64,000 nucleotides of DNA, taken from positions 27,389,971 to 27,453,970 of the forward strand of contig NC_003070.9 in the NCBI RefSeq assembly GCF_000001735.4. Direction: 5' to 3'. Source of the DNA: Arabidopsis thaliana (lineage: Eukaryota; Streptophyta; Magnoliopsida; Brassicales; Brassicaceae). Under the pieces are notes generated by a model. It saw nothing but the letters and a program-made list of their open reading frames with translations, was not told the origin of the DNA and made no database searches. The position numbers and the translations under genes are program-made. Below are positions 12,506-24,000 of the stretch, one piece after another (within the stretch, counting starts at the first letter, position 1; each line of letters starts with the position of its first letter).

Positions 12506-12519
12506 GTGACACGTGTCAC
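12506..12519. promoter_or_regulatory. Palindromic G-box GTGACACGTGTCAC
   Basis: A perfect 14-nt palindrome around CACGTG, the strongest form of the G-box/ABRE. Third CACGTG in under 300 bp, so this stretch is a plausible ABA- or light-responsive promoter. Confidence 0.65.
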
Positions 12520-13486
12520 CTGCCAGCATCTGATTTTTACCAGATCTTCCTTATTTCCTTAATAAATCCTTTAATATTCGATAAAAAAAAATCTGTAATT
12601 CAATCTTAAATTAAGCAAACCAATTTGCACATCGTGATCATTTTCTGATTACATTTTGCACAATATGGAAACAATATAAAATCCATTGATGATACACTTA
12701 GTTGAATCAAAAACTAAAACATTTCCACTTTATTTGTTTCGGTTAGGTCAATTTTAACCGGTAAATTTGAAAACTGTAAATGGCATTTTGTTACATAGAG
12801 AAATCAGCTAATCGAACCGGAAAATGCAAGCCGGTTTATAATCTATACCGGTATCTCAATTTGGTATATTTACAGGGGGAAAAAAACCGGAACCCTAGAC
12901 TCGCTCGTAACAGTATAACTGTATAAGGTCTCATTTTCGTGTGCTCTCGTCGCGATTACTCTCTTTGAGCTCTCTCTCTCTCTTCTAACATCGGTCTTGT
13001 ATTGGTGCTTATTGGATATCTCCGGCGAAGGAAACGAGTTTCGCGGTTAGATTTTTCTTTATCGCTTACCGGCGAGGATGATCGTTTCTTCGGTAAGGTC
13101 GATTAATCGGTTCTGTTTTCGAAGATGTTGTTGTTAGAGTTAGATCCGCATGGTTTTGGTGATCGTTTTGGATCGAAGACGTGGTTCCACAGACGCAAAA
13201 AATGCCGTCGTCTCTTGCTTTGAGATTTGGCTTCTGAAATCTTTCCTCTTTCGTTCTCGTTGAATCCTAATTTTTGTTTTGTCTTTTTTAGAAATTTTTG
13301 GTCTTTCTAATCCTGGGGATAGGTTACAGTCTCCGATTGTAAATAGAAATTTGCGGCGAGGTTAGGAAAAGTTGTACAGATAGAGATTGAGCTCTGAAAC
13401 ACATCTCAGGAACATTTTTTGTTCCTTGTTTAAAAAAGTTTTTTTTTTTGTGTGTGTTTCTCTGGGTTGGTTAGAAAGTGGCGAAG

Positions 13487-14536
13487 ATGAATTTGGGTGC
13501 GGCCGAGGAAGAATCGGCTCAGGAGATTCATTTACCAGCTGATATCAATTGGGAGATGCTTGATAAATCCAAGTTTTTCGTTTTAGGCGCTGCTTTGTTT
13601 TCAGGGGTATCTGGAGCTCTTTATCCTGCGGTTTTGATGAAAACTCGGCAACAAGTGTGTCATTCGCAAGGTTCTTGTATTAAAACTGCGTTTACTCTTG
13701 TGAGACATGAAGGTTTAAGGGGATTGTACAGAGGATTTGGAACTTCTTTGATGGGAACTATCCCTGCTCGTGCTTTGTACATGACTGCCTTGGAGGTTAC
13801 TAAGAGTAACGTAGGCTCTGCTGCTGTCAGCTTGGGGTTGACAGAGGCTAAAGCTGCTGCTGTTGCTAATGCGGTTGGAGGTTTGAGTGCTGCGATGGCT
13901 GCACAGCTTGTTTGGACTCCTGTTGATGTGGTTAGCCAAAGGCTTATGGTTCAAGGAAGTGCTGGTCTTGTTAATGCATCAAGGTGTAATTATGTTAACG
14001 GGTTTGATGCATTTAGAAAGATCGTTCGCGCTGATGGACCGAAGGGGTTATACAGAGGGTTTGGGATATCGATTCTGACTTATGCGCCGTCTAATGCTGT
14101 TTGGTGGGCGTCTTACTCTGTTGCACAGCGGATGGTTTGGGGTGGAATTGGGTGTTATGTCTGTAAGAAAGACGAAGAAAGCGGGAACAATAGTACCACG
14201 ATGAAACCAGATTCTAAAACGATAATGGCTGTTCAAGGAGTTAGTGCTGCGATTGCTGGAAGTGTTTCTGCTTTGATTACAATGCCACTCGACACAATCA
14301 AGACGAGATTGCAGGTTCTTGATGGGGAAGATAGTAGTAACAACGGGAAGCGTGGACCGAGTATTGGACAGACTGTAAGAAACTTGGTTAGAGAAGGTGG
14401 ATGGACGGCTTGTTATAGAGGATTGGGACCAAGATGTGCTTCAATGTCAATGTCTGCAACAACTATGATCACTACCTACGAGTTCTTGAAACGGCTTTCT
14501 GCTAAGAACCATGACGGGTTTTATTCTAAATCATAG
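13487..14536 (+). CDS. Mitochondrial carrier family (SLC25) protein (AT1G72820)
   Basis: Membrane transporter of the inner mitochondrial membrane type, 349 aa in one coding exon. The ATG at 13487 (MNLGAAEEES) is used; a longer frame starts only with GTG. Three carrier repeats of about 100 residues are seen. Their signatures are PAVLMKTRQQ (acid missing), PVDVVSQRLM (K replaced by S) and the canonical PLDTIKTRLQ. Each is followed by a G-LYRGFG type helix end (GLYRGFGTSL, GLYRGFGISI, ACYRGLGPRC). The two imperfect signatures resemble the SLC25A44-like group; that placement is tentative and the substrate is unknown. Confidence 0.93.
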   Translation: MNLGAAEEESAQEIHLPADINWEMLDKSKFFVLGAALFSGVSGALYPAVLMKTRQQVCHSQGSCIKTAFTLVRHEGLRGLYRGFGTSLMGTIPARALYMTALEVTKSNVGSAAVSLGLTEAKAAAVANAVGGLSAAMAAQLVWTPVDVVSQRLMVQGSAGLVNASRCNYVNGFDAFRKIVRADGPKGLYRGFGISILTYAPSNAVWWASYSVAQRMVWGGIGCYVCKKDEESGNNSTTMKPDSKTIMAVQGVSAAIAGSVSALITMPLDTIKTRLQVLDGEDSSNNGKRGPSIGQTVRNLVREGGWTACYRGLGPRCASMSMSATTMITTYEFLKRLSAKNHDGFYSKS

Positions 14537-15667
14537 TGATAACAACTGGGAATCCACATAGAAGAATCTTTTATGGAAATGTCTCTAGTTTTCTTACTTA
14601 TCTTGTTCTTTATCTAGCTCTTCTGCTATTTCATTTGTTTCCAGTCATATGTAAGGAATGTGTTAAATTCAGTTGTTTTTAAATAAATAAATGTTCTTTC
14701 CACATTGGCTTGAATTCAGTTTCCAGGTATCGGTTCACCATAACCGTGCTACTAAACCGACATGATATGTTGCAATGTTAAAAGATGACTTGTAAGACTT
14801 TATTTGGCAATTGCAGTCTTACATCAATAAGCACACACGACAAGCTTTGATTTGGCAACATGTTATATTTAGAAGTAATTCATGAATCACTTGCGAAAGT
14901 GATATGTACAGGATTGTGACTTTATATATTTCACAATGCTGTCTTTTTCTTTACAGAAGTTAAATTATGATCATTTGTTAGTATTTGAGGGACACAAGTG
15001 TGTGTGTATCTGTCCCATAAGTCAACGTGTTTTGGAGCAGTATTTTACGTTTCTTCTTACCTTATCAAAATATTATATCTTAAATAGGAAATAATGCATA
15101 GAGACTGCCTTGATATTTTGAAAAAAATATTCATGAACGTGTGGAAGAAATGGTAGTATTTTCAAGTGTATGACATCTTCTCAGACAGATAAAATGAGAC
15201 TCAAAGTAGAATCTTTCAACCTTTTTTACTTTATTTATAAGAAGTGTATCAAGAATAAGACATAATCTAATATATACTGGATTCTTCATTAAATGTTTTC
15301 TTAAACATTGTCAACTAAATTGTAAAATACTTCAAGAATCCGAATGTGTCTCTTCACAGAAATCAATGGAGTGGAACCAGAATCTGTATTTTTCTTCGCC
15401 ATTTTCAAACAGAATAAGGAGACTTCTTCATTGCCGACACAAATGAAGCAAAAACAAACATATATAAATCCTGAAAAAAACAAAAGAGGAATTGAAAGTT
15501 TATCAGAAGAATCATATCACTAGTTTAGACAAGAGATCCATGGTAACAGAAGATGAAAAGGTAATAGAGTGTTTCAAAGTGAAGATCTTGGTCGTTCTTG
15601 TGATGTCTAACACAGACATAATATGAAATAAAAACACTGAAGTTACAACAAGCGAAAGAACTAGTAG
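14537..15667. other. Convergent 3' region, AT-rich
   Basis: 3' UTR of the carrier gene, then spacer, then the distal 3' UTR of NF-YA3 on the minus strand. No coding frame supported. Confidence 0.5.
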
Positions 15668-15688
15668 TAGCCAAGGATGACTTCCCCT
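15668..15688 (-). promoter_or_regulatory. miR169 target site in NF-YA3 3' UTR
   Basis: The plus strand reads TAGCCAAGGATGACTTCCCC, which matches mature miR169 (CAGCCAAGGAUGACUUGCCGA) at positions 2-16, 18 and 19. So the NF-YA3 transcript, made from the minus strand, is complementary to miR169 across its seed and cleavage region. The site begins about 40 nt after the stop codon. miR169 control of NF-YA genes is established; this site is read directly from the sequence. Confidence 0.93.
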
Positions 15689-15728
15689 TCTTGGTGGGAA
15701 CATGAACACAGCACCAAGATCCACTGTC

Positions 15729-17118
15729 TCAGATATGGACAGAGAAATGGTGCATGTCTCCACCTCCATGCATGTCATTAGACTGACCATGAACAAGCAT
15801 GGCTCGGTTTATCGGAGTTGGGAAACCTGAAAACTGGAATTCAGTGTGTCCAAAGATATCAGCACCGTCGGAAACAGAGGTGATGTCTGAGCCAGAAGTG
15901 GTTGAGCTGCGGTCTTTGTTGTTCTGCAGCATATGAGCTTCGAATCTAGACATGTTGGTCTTTCTGTTTACCTGTTGGCCTAACTTGTCCTGTTCTTGTT
16001 CTCTAGCAGCAGCCTGTTCGGATTCTTGAAGAAGTTTTTTGGTGTTTAGGAATCTTCCACCAGATCCTCTTGGCCTTTTAAGAGCATGAACATGTCGAGA
16101 CTCATGAAGATAGGGCTGTTGCAATAAGAAAAAGAAAAGATGAGCAAAGCAATTCTACGTGTATGCGTTTGTTTAAAATATAAACCAAAATTTGGTAACT
16201 ACCTTACGGGCTCTGATTAGTTTGTTTTGAGCCTCAAGCTTAGCACGTTGCTGTCTCCTCCTCATAATTGCGTGGTATTGCTTCGCATTGACAAAGACTG
16301 GATCAGTTTCTGTGAGCTCTGCTGGTAAAGGAACACGACCAGGAATCATACTCACCATTTGAGGATTGCATGTCTGCAAAAGAGATTAAGAGACTTGAGA
16401 TCTGATGGACAGATAAAACTGAAAGGTAAATCTCCCACTTGGAAACGAAGGGTGTACTTACTGGTGCCTGTGGTAGGTAAGTTGCAGCTAATAAACCACC
16501 ATAATGTGGATCAGCATAGTGAAATGAGAAATTAGCCTGAACCATGTATAAACATAAGATATCAGTCTACAATCAAAAGCTTTGCTATGATTACTGTATT
16601 CATAGAGTTACAAATACCTGTGCAGGAGCAAAGTGAATATTCGGAAATCCAGTCATCGAGCCTTGTTTAGGATTACTTGCAAACCCCTTCCGTTGAGTTA
16701 TTTCAGATCCTAGAGAAACAACTGAGAAAGTAAGAAAGAGGATAACATTCTTTATGGCAAAAGGATGATTCTTTTGTCAATGACACAAGAAGTAAAACAT
16801 ATATATACCAACAATCTAACCTGATTTAGCCGAAAAGGAGATTTGTCTGGAAGGATTATCATCACCACTACTAGCAACTTCAGTATAAGATTGACCAGTG
16901 GACTGTGTTGAAGATGAATCTTGGTCCTGAAAACTGATTTGCTTTGTAGTTTGTATATGCCCAGGTCTTGAATCAACCTTCAAGCTTAGTGATTCAGCAG
17001 AACCGCGACGATTAGCAACGGAATCAGTTGGAACCACTCCCCAAGAGATGCTAGTATTAAGGTATGGCAAAGTGGAATGAGTAGCTGAATCTTTCTTATT
17101 CAACATCTGATGCATCAT
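15729..17118 (-). CDS. NF-YA3: NF-YA3 (HAP2C), CCAAT-binding factor subunit A
   Basis: DNA-contacting subunit of the NF-Y trimer (AT1G72830). Coding exons on the minus strand 17118-16821, 16709-16618, 16536-16462, 16373-16203 and 16115-15729 join to 340 aa. The conserved core spans two exons: the NF-YB/NF-YC binding helix [19 protein letters not shown] and then, after a linker, the DNA-binding part [20 protein letters not shown]. The N-terminal half is Ser/Thr/Gln-rich. The leader (17119 to about 17870) probably has an intron with its donor near 17618 and acceptor near 17140. miR169 controls the mRNA through the site just after the stop. Confidence 0.96.
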
Positions 17119-19533
17119 AACGTCTTCCTTAACAAGCTAATTATTCTCACAACCAACAACCTAAATAACAATCAAAAATGACTCAAAGATTAGATTTTTA
17201 AAGCTAATAATCCAAGTGGGTGAAAAAACCCAGAATAGAAAGAAACAGAAGTTGGAAGTTTCTAAATTTGAGTAATTTTTTAATTCTCTAAACGAACTGA
17301 TTCGATCGTACTATCTTGGGTAACCAAAACACGATTGCAGAGATCGCTACGATTGGCTAAAATTAGTAATTTTCCGACCAAGAAAAATTTCTTGTTCCCG
17401 TCATCACTTTTGGGCAAAAAGTCGTTGACTTGAAGATGAATTATTTTAGCAAGAATTTTTCAGAATCAGTAAACATCAATCGCACGCCACAAGACAGATA
17501 CACCAATAATCGAACAAAGAAAAAAGGAGAAAAATTTGACAGAAATTAAACATCTTTTTTTCGAACAAAGAGACTACAGATGCAGAAAGAAATAGATAAG
17601 AGATAGAGAAAGAAACCTCTTTGAGTAATCGATGAAGCGAAGAAGAAAAACAAGGGATAGAGATTTATTTTTGCATGTCTCCTTTTGTCAAACAGAACCA
17701 AAGTAAACCAGTTTGTCTCTCAGAGTGAATCAGAGAGTGATCTTCGTATGTAAGATCTTCTTCTTTCTTCCTTGTTTTGGTTCGTCTCCGTCTCTTTTAC
17801 CTTTCCTGGGAAACCAACATCGCCATGAGAACCACCACTACACCAGCTTCTCCTTCTGGGTTAATTATTGTCTTAAGTGCTCTTAATTATTCATTTTAAA
17901 TATCTTAATTTATTTGGTCTCACTTTAACCCAAAACACAGAATAAGGCTCTCTGGCTAACCCTACCTTATAGAATCAATTTACCCCCAAATAACGATTAG
18001 AGCAGACTCTTTTTTTGAAAATCTTTATTAATACGAAATCGTCCAACTATATTAGATTCCTAAATTCCCTGACACAGTTTTTAAATTTTATAATTTGGAG
18101 GAAAAACACAACAAAAATGATTAACAATTAAAAGCCAACAAATAATGTAATTCTGGAAAGGTAAACGTACAATTCAAGATTTTTTTTTCTCTAAAATTAA
18201 TGATTCCTATCTCTACAAAGCCGTTAAGAACTTTACCTTTATTTGTTTTTGCTCATTTAGCAGTAATGTATTATGAGCCATGTATTATATATACTAGTAT
18301 AAGGTTTGTTTTATATTAACTTTTCCCCCATCTTTTGTTACGAATATAATAACTACGGTTTGTTTTGGCTGTATGATTTCTTAATTTCCATTATCTCTAA
18401 TAATGATTCCAAAAAAGTAATTAGCTATCTTGGCCACGTTAGCTTTTGTTTGATTATATTTTTAATTTGTATGAAGCTTTTAAAATGTTATTTAGCTTTT
18501 TGTCCAAAGTGTATTGTCGTTTCCAGACTAAAAACATTTCTGAACTCTGAACAGTCCTTAATTTCCCCCTTATGCCTTTACTCGTTAGTCTTTAGCCGCC
18601 CCTCCCCATATTGATGTCACACGCTCTCCTAAGCTCGTGATTCACACGCTCTCCTAAGCTCGTGATTCACACGCTCTTACAATTTTATCATGGGAATAAA
18701 TAACACGAACAGTTTTAATTTACAAGTTATAGACCTGCAACCAGTTTCCTTGAGTATAATAGTTTAATGAAAGTGTAAGCATGTAAAATGAGATGGGAAA
18801 AAGGATTGTATAATACTAAAACTTAGGTTGGGTTCTTAATCAAGTACCTAACCTTTTTTGCAATGAAATAAAGCTCTAGTGCAAGTCAAGCATAGGAATC
18901 CCTCCTTTATCCTTGGAAGTAACAAGTAACAACCAAAACATAATAATTGTTACTTGATGTTTTCTTAATTAGTTTTTAGCATTCCTTTATTCCCTCTGTT
19001 TAATGTTTATGGGCTTTTAAGCCCTTGATTGATCCATAAGAATTAGGACACGTGGGCACTGGATATTGGGTACTCATCAGTCCGTCATCATCCCATATGC
19101 ACCAAAATCAAAAGTTATTCACCTTTCTTTGGACCAAAATCAAAGGAGATTCAATGTATTAGTAGTTGTTTTGCAATGATATTTAATGTAACATTTCCAG
19201 TGAGAACACAACTCCTGTGGGTTTGGCAGCTCCAACTTTTCTTTCTCCATTTCTAGCCTGATGAAATACCAGAATACAATCTGGTAAAGCTTGTTGAGCA
19301 AAAAGGGCAGACATCGAGTACAAAGCAGAAAGAAAAAATTGGTTCTCTTAAAAGGAAAAAAATAAAATCAAGTCACAATTAAACCGAAAAATACCAAACC
19401 GATTATAAAAGCAAACCGACACGAGGTTACATGGGTAGTAATTTATTTAGTTCCAAAACGAAAATTGGTACAAATCCTTGTGTTTAGAAATCTGCAGATC
19501 CATCATCATCTTAAGAATTGATCTCCGCACCAG
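17119..19533. other. NF-YA3 leader and intergenic region
   Basis: First about 750 bp: NF-YA3 5' leader and promoter, CT-rich on the minus strand. After 17900: AT-rich spacer with no supported gene. A 102-codon frame at 18306 has no recognisable features and is left out. Confidence 0.5.
18617..18677. repeat. 25-bp tandem repeat, 2.4 copies
   Basis: Unit TCACACGCTCTCCTAAGCTCGTGAT at 18617-18641 and 18642-18666, then a partial copy to 18677. The two full copies are identical. Confidence 0.95.
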
Positions 19534-22500
19534 CTACTTTAAAACGAACCCAACGTGTTCAACTCCACACAAAATTATCTCGTCGCCCGGCTCCGGAACT
19601 TGGATATGGGATTCGAATTGCACCTCATCAATTTCTGCGCTGATGATGCCAGTTGGGATTTGGACAATGACCAGGTGATGCCATTTATATGGTCTATTAT
19701 TGTTGTCCTCCATCATCTCTGATGATTGATAGAGATTTGGTTTGAGGTTAATCCGATATAACCTGCTACCTTCACAGTCCCAATTATAAGAAAACGCTGG
19801 AAACTGTAGATGGAAGGGCTTTTCGCAAACAACCATGATTTGGACAAAGAATCCCACAAGCTTGGGGGCAGCTTTAATCTTAGGTAGTTTGATCCTCATA
19901 GGTTCCCTCCATGAGGTTCGCATATTGTTGGTAGAAGCAATTGAGTATTTCGTTATACAAACAAGTCGAAATGGAGCCTACGTGCAAAATGAGAATCAAT
20001 CAAGTCACAACTTAAAAATATAGCTTATGAGGGGGTTAAAGGGAACAGATTATAGAGAAGAGAGCCTTACCTCTTGAGAATATTCCTCGTTCATAAAGTC
20101 ACGAACCAGATCGCTAATACATTCTAGACTGATGCAATGGCTAAAGTCCAAGTGGTTGAAAGAATGATTCGAAGAGAAGTTAACATGCTCCAGAGATTCG
20201 CACCCATGTGCATAGAGATACTTGAGGCTCTCTGGAAGATCTGTCAGTGAAAAGATTTTGTTGCAGTTGTTGAGGTAGAGAGTTCTCATAAAGGATAACT
20301 CTCTGATGCTTGTTGGGATTCTCCTAAACTCGAGGCTGCTGAGATCTAGATATGTTAACTTGGTGAAATGACTAAGCTCCTCTGATAATGACACAAGACT
20401 CTTACAGTTTTCAAGGCTAAGCTCAAGCAACTCGTTTCTGCCTGGAGCTGATTTTTCCACACTAAGAATTCCCATCAATGATCCAAGACTCTTGCATTTT
20501 TCAACGCAAAAATCAAGCAAATTGTATCTGCCTGCACCAAGAATTCCCATCAATGATCCGAGCTTCACACAGCCAGAAAGTACGAGTCTCTCCACCTGAG
20601 AAAGTTGTGGCAGTGCCTTAAGTCTGCGACAGTTACTGAGGCTGAGGTACTTTAACATGGCAAGTTGTCCCATGGATGTGGGTAGATACACGAAATCATT
20701 TCCACCGAGGTCCAGTGTCTCTAGGAGCTGCAACTGACATATGTCTTCAGGGATGTCTTCAATGTTTAAGTTTATCAGCTTTAGCTCGGTCAGACATGGA
20801 AAGTCTGCAAAGCTAAGACAGCTGAAATTAACAGGATCCAACCTGTAACTGAACCGCTTGATGTCGAGTGATTTCAAACCAAAGAAACCAGAGTTAAGTA
20901 GATGTGTTACTGATTGATGAGCGGTCTTCTGCACAGAACTAAAAGACAGATGGTCTCCCGTACCCGAGAGACCCGACAACTTAATGAATATTTTCCCCTG
21001 GATAGCTAGATCTGTCAGAGAACTCAGTGTCGCCCCTGAATGAGGAAGGTTCAGTATAATCCGTTTGAGGCCCCAGCGGCTGAGGCTGGCTTCTTGAAGG
21101 TCATTGACGAGTATCACTCCCTCAAGACCATCACAGTACATCATATTTAGTTTCCTCAGATATAATCTATTAATAGACTCTGGGATTTGCACCAGGCTCG
21201 TACAGCTTTCCAATATCAACTCTTCAAGATTTACTGCGGTCGAAAGTTCTGGAAGTTCTCTGAGATTCCTCGATCCTGTTACATCTAGTATCCGTAGGTT
21301 TGGAAGCAGCTGAAAACAATACAGCAAAACACAGAATTACAGGAAAGATAGGTAACAATATGACGACCTTATCAGAAAGAGTAAAACGAATATGTAATTT
21401 GAATGAGCATACCTTGGTTCCATCCCAGAGGCTGTTGAGTTTGCTGTATCGCAGACTGAGTTCAATAATGGTGTGTGGTCGAAAGATAGGTGGCAATATA
21501 GTCAATGGATAGGCATCCCAGTGTAGTAACTTCAGATTACGAGAAAGAACATAATCATCTGAAATTAGCTGCAGGTTCGACACATTACCACCCAAGTGCT
21601 GGAAGAACTTGAGAAATGTGAGATTATGCATAGGGCCAAAAACACTATTCCTCAATAATAAAGTGTCAGCCATTTCACACAAGTGCAGTGACAGGCCTTC
21701 AACTCTTCGAGTACCCTGTTGATAAAAGCGTCAACAACTGAAGAAAGGCATGTATATCCAAAAACCATCAAGATTAGAGTGGAAAACAAGAGCAATTCTA
21801 AGATTTACTTTTTGAAAGAACTTACTGTGTTACTGTCCAGTACATAATGGATCTCTGTAGGATCCCATAAAAACCTTTGTTTGGAAGGCCTCCAGTCGGA
21901 TTCTTGACGCACAATTTCTCTTCCAGTTTGTACTAGCAAGATATGCATGCTTATACATCCATCAATTGATATGTTGACGAGACACTTTGCTGCTAAGTGA
22001 TTTATCCTTGCATCACAATTTTTAAGAAATGCTCTGATATATCGGAGATGGCCACCATTAAAGAAACATGCCACATGAAGGAAAACAGTCTTGTCGTATT
22101 GATCTAAACCGTCATAGCTAGCTCTCAAAATCTCTTGGACATTTTTTTGAGGGAATGTTTCAAGTAGAGCTAGCTCATCTTCCCATTCATCTATGGCCAC
22201 AATAGCACTGAGATGGGAGGCAAAAGCTACAAGGGCAGAAGGAAGGCCGTGAGCAAGCCGAGAAGCTCTGATAAAGAGTTGCTCAAAACCATCAGAAGGA
22301 GGTCTTCCCCCAAAAGCTAACTTTTTAAAAACCTGAAGCGCATCCTTATCGTCCAAGCACTTAACCTCATATATATTGTTTACTCCGCAGGAATTGAGCA
22401 AACCTTTGTCTCGTGTGGTTATGATGATACGGCTCCCTGGACCGAACCAGCTTGGGTCCTTTGCCAGGCCATGTAACTGCTCCACTTTATCGACATTATC

Positions 22501-23515
22501 AAGCACGACAAAAACTTTTTGATGCCCGAGTCTCTCCTTTATCTCTTGGGATCCAGCTTCCATGCTCCATAACTCGACATCTTCATCATAGAGGATATGG
22601 GAAAGCAATTCCTTTTGTAGATGCTTAATATCATAGCCTTTAGACACGTTTTCCAAAAAACAGTGAGCTGGAAATTGACGTGAAAATCGATCATAGAGAC
22701 ACTTGGCAATGGTGGATTTGCCTATGCCTCCCATTCCCCAGATCCCTATCATATGAACCTCGTCTTCACAACCAATATTCAGAAGGAGAGTCATCTTCAT
22801 CATATGAGCTTCCATTCCAACTAAATTAATCAAATCTGTCGACTTCATCCTTGGCAGTCGACTTGAGATGCCTCCAACTACCTCGGCTATCATATCTGCC
22901 TCATCCACGCTAACATAGGCAACACAAAAAAATACATCAACCAGATTGTGGATGGCTAAGGTTAGATCAAGAAATCAGCAGAACATTGTACTTAGTACTC
23001 TATAAAAGTAGAGAAAAGAAAGAGAGATTTTACCAATTTCTGGAATGCTTGCCTGATAGATTAGCGACTTGGGTGAGAGCTCTTCTCCATTTAGAAACCT
23101 TCTCCTCCATCTCCGGATCTGCTTCGTACCTTTGAAAGGCAGTCGCGAAGCTTCCTTCCTGGTATCTCACGTCAGAGGGTTTTACGCCGTAGAAGATAGG
23201 AAGCACTTTGATCTGCTCCTCACTGTGAAGCTGCATTATCAACCGGAGCTCCTCCAAGCACCACGTCGAAGTAGCGTAGTTTTCAGAGAGAATAACCACC
23301 GCAAACCACGAAGTTTGTATAGCTTTGACTAGACCATCGGCAATGGTGTCGCCAATCTCGAGCTTCCGATCATCTTTAAAAGTAAGAACTCCATTATTAC
23401 GTAGAGCCACATACAAATGGCTGACGATGGTTTGGCGGGTATCTACCCCTCGAAAACTGAGGAAGACATCGTAGTGCCTGAGACGAGTTGCAGAAGATGA
23501 TGACGAGGAAGCCAT
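19534..23515 (-). CDS. TIR-NBS-LRR immune receptor (AT1G72840)
   Basis: Intracellular immune receptor, full TNL form. Exons on the minus strand 23515-23034 (TIR), 22909-21826 (NB-ARC), 21715-21413, 21309-20071 (LRR) and 19977-19534 (post-LRR C-JID-like) give 1183 aa. The TIR begins [13 protein letters not shown] and keeps the catalytic Glu in WCLEEL. NB motifs: P-loop GMGGIGKST, kinase-2 [27 protein letters not shown]-type GLPSAL. The MHD motif reads MHI, so its Asp is missing. About ten LRRs of the LxxLxxLDL type follow. Head-to-head with the short TN gene at 24001. Ligand unknown; seems intact. Confidence 0.93.
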
Positions 23516-24000
23516 GGAAAGAGAAAAATGGGAAAATATTCTGCATTCGTTTGTTTCCCCTTAGTATTCCTCGTAGTTTCCGGGTCGGGTCAATTTGATC
23601 ACATGGAGGTTTCTGACAAAGCAGCTGTCTCGGAGCTCCCGCTATGAAGCCACGCTGAAATGATACGAATAGAGCCAGGTTGATTTTTAAAATAGTTAAC
23701 TGAATAAAAAAGAAAATCAAAATTGAAGTGAGTTAGTTTGAAGATAGTTTATGTTATCCTGTTCAAAAACAAACTCTGCTATAAATTAACCTTAAACAAT
23801 ACAAAACAAAAGTTTATATTATCCTTCGTACCTTTAAGTGCACGATAGTTGAGTAGTCAAATCTCGACTCTCGCGCACTTTGGCAGCTTCTACTCATCGC
23901 TTTCTTTGGCAAACAGATACTTTTCGTTTTCCATTTCTTCCCGTTTGAGAATTGTAATTCAAGAAATTAACAATTCGCAACTCTCAATCTCTCGTTAGCA
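23516..24000. promoter_or_regulatory. Shared divergent promoter, TNL/TN pair 1
   Basis: 485 bp separate the two ATGs of AT1G72840 (minus) and AT1G72850 (plus), so both leaders and promoters must fit here. GTCAA/TTGAC W-box cores occur (for example GGGTCAATTTG near 23586). Compact bidirectional layout like that of known paired NLRs. Confidence 0.65.

Larger units (their letters stand above)
11026..13486. other. Intergenic and 5' leader of carrier gene
   Basis: No protein gene supported. A 62-codon frame at 12209 lacks an ATG and is rejected. From about 12880 the sequence turns CT-rich with a telobox-like AACCCTAGA (12892), the likely transcript start of the carrier gene. A leader intron probably runs from a GTAAGG donor near 13092 to a T-rich acceptor ending GGTTAG near 13474 (inferred). 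Confidence 0.5.

Noticed and set aside
13478-13486. Three extra residues (from GTG) before the carrier start
   Set aside because: Plant nuclear genes start with ATG; the first ATG is 13487.
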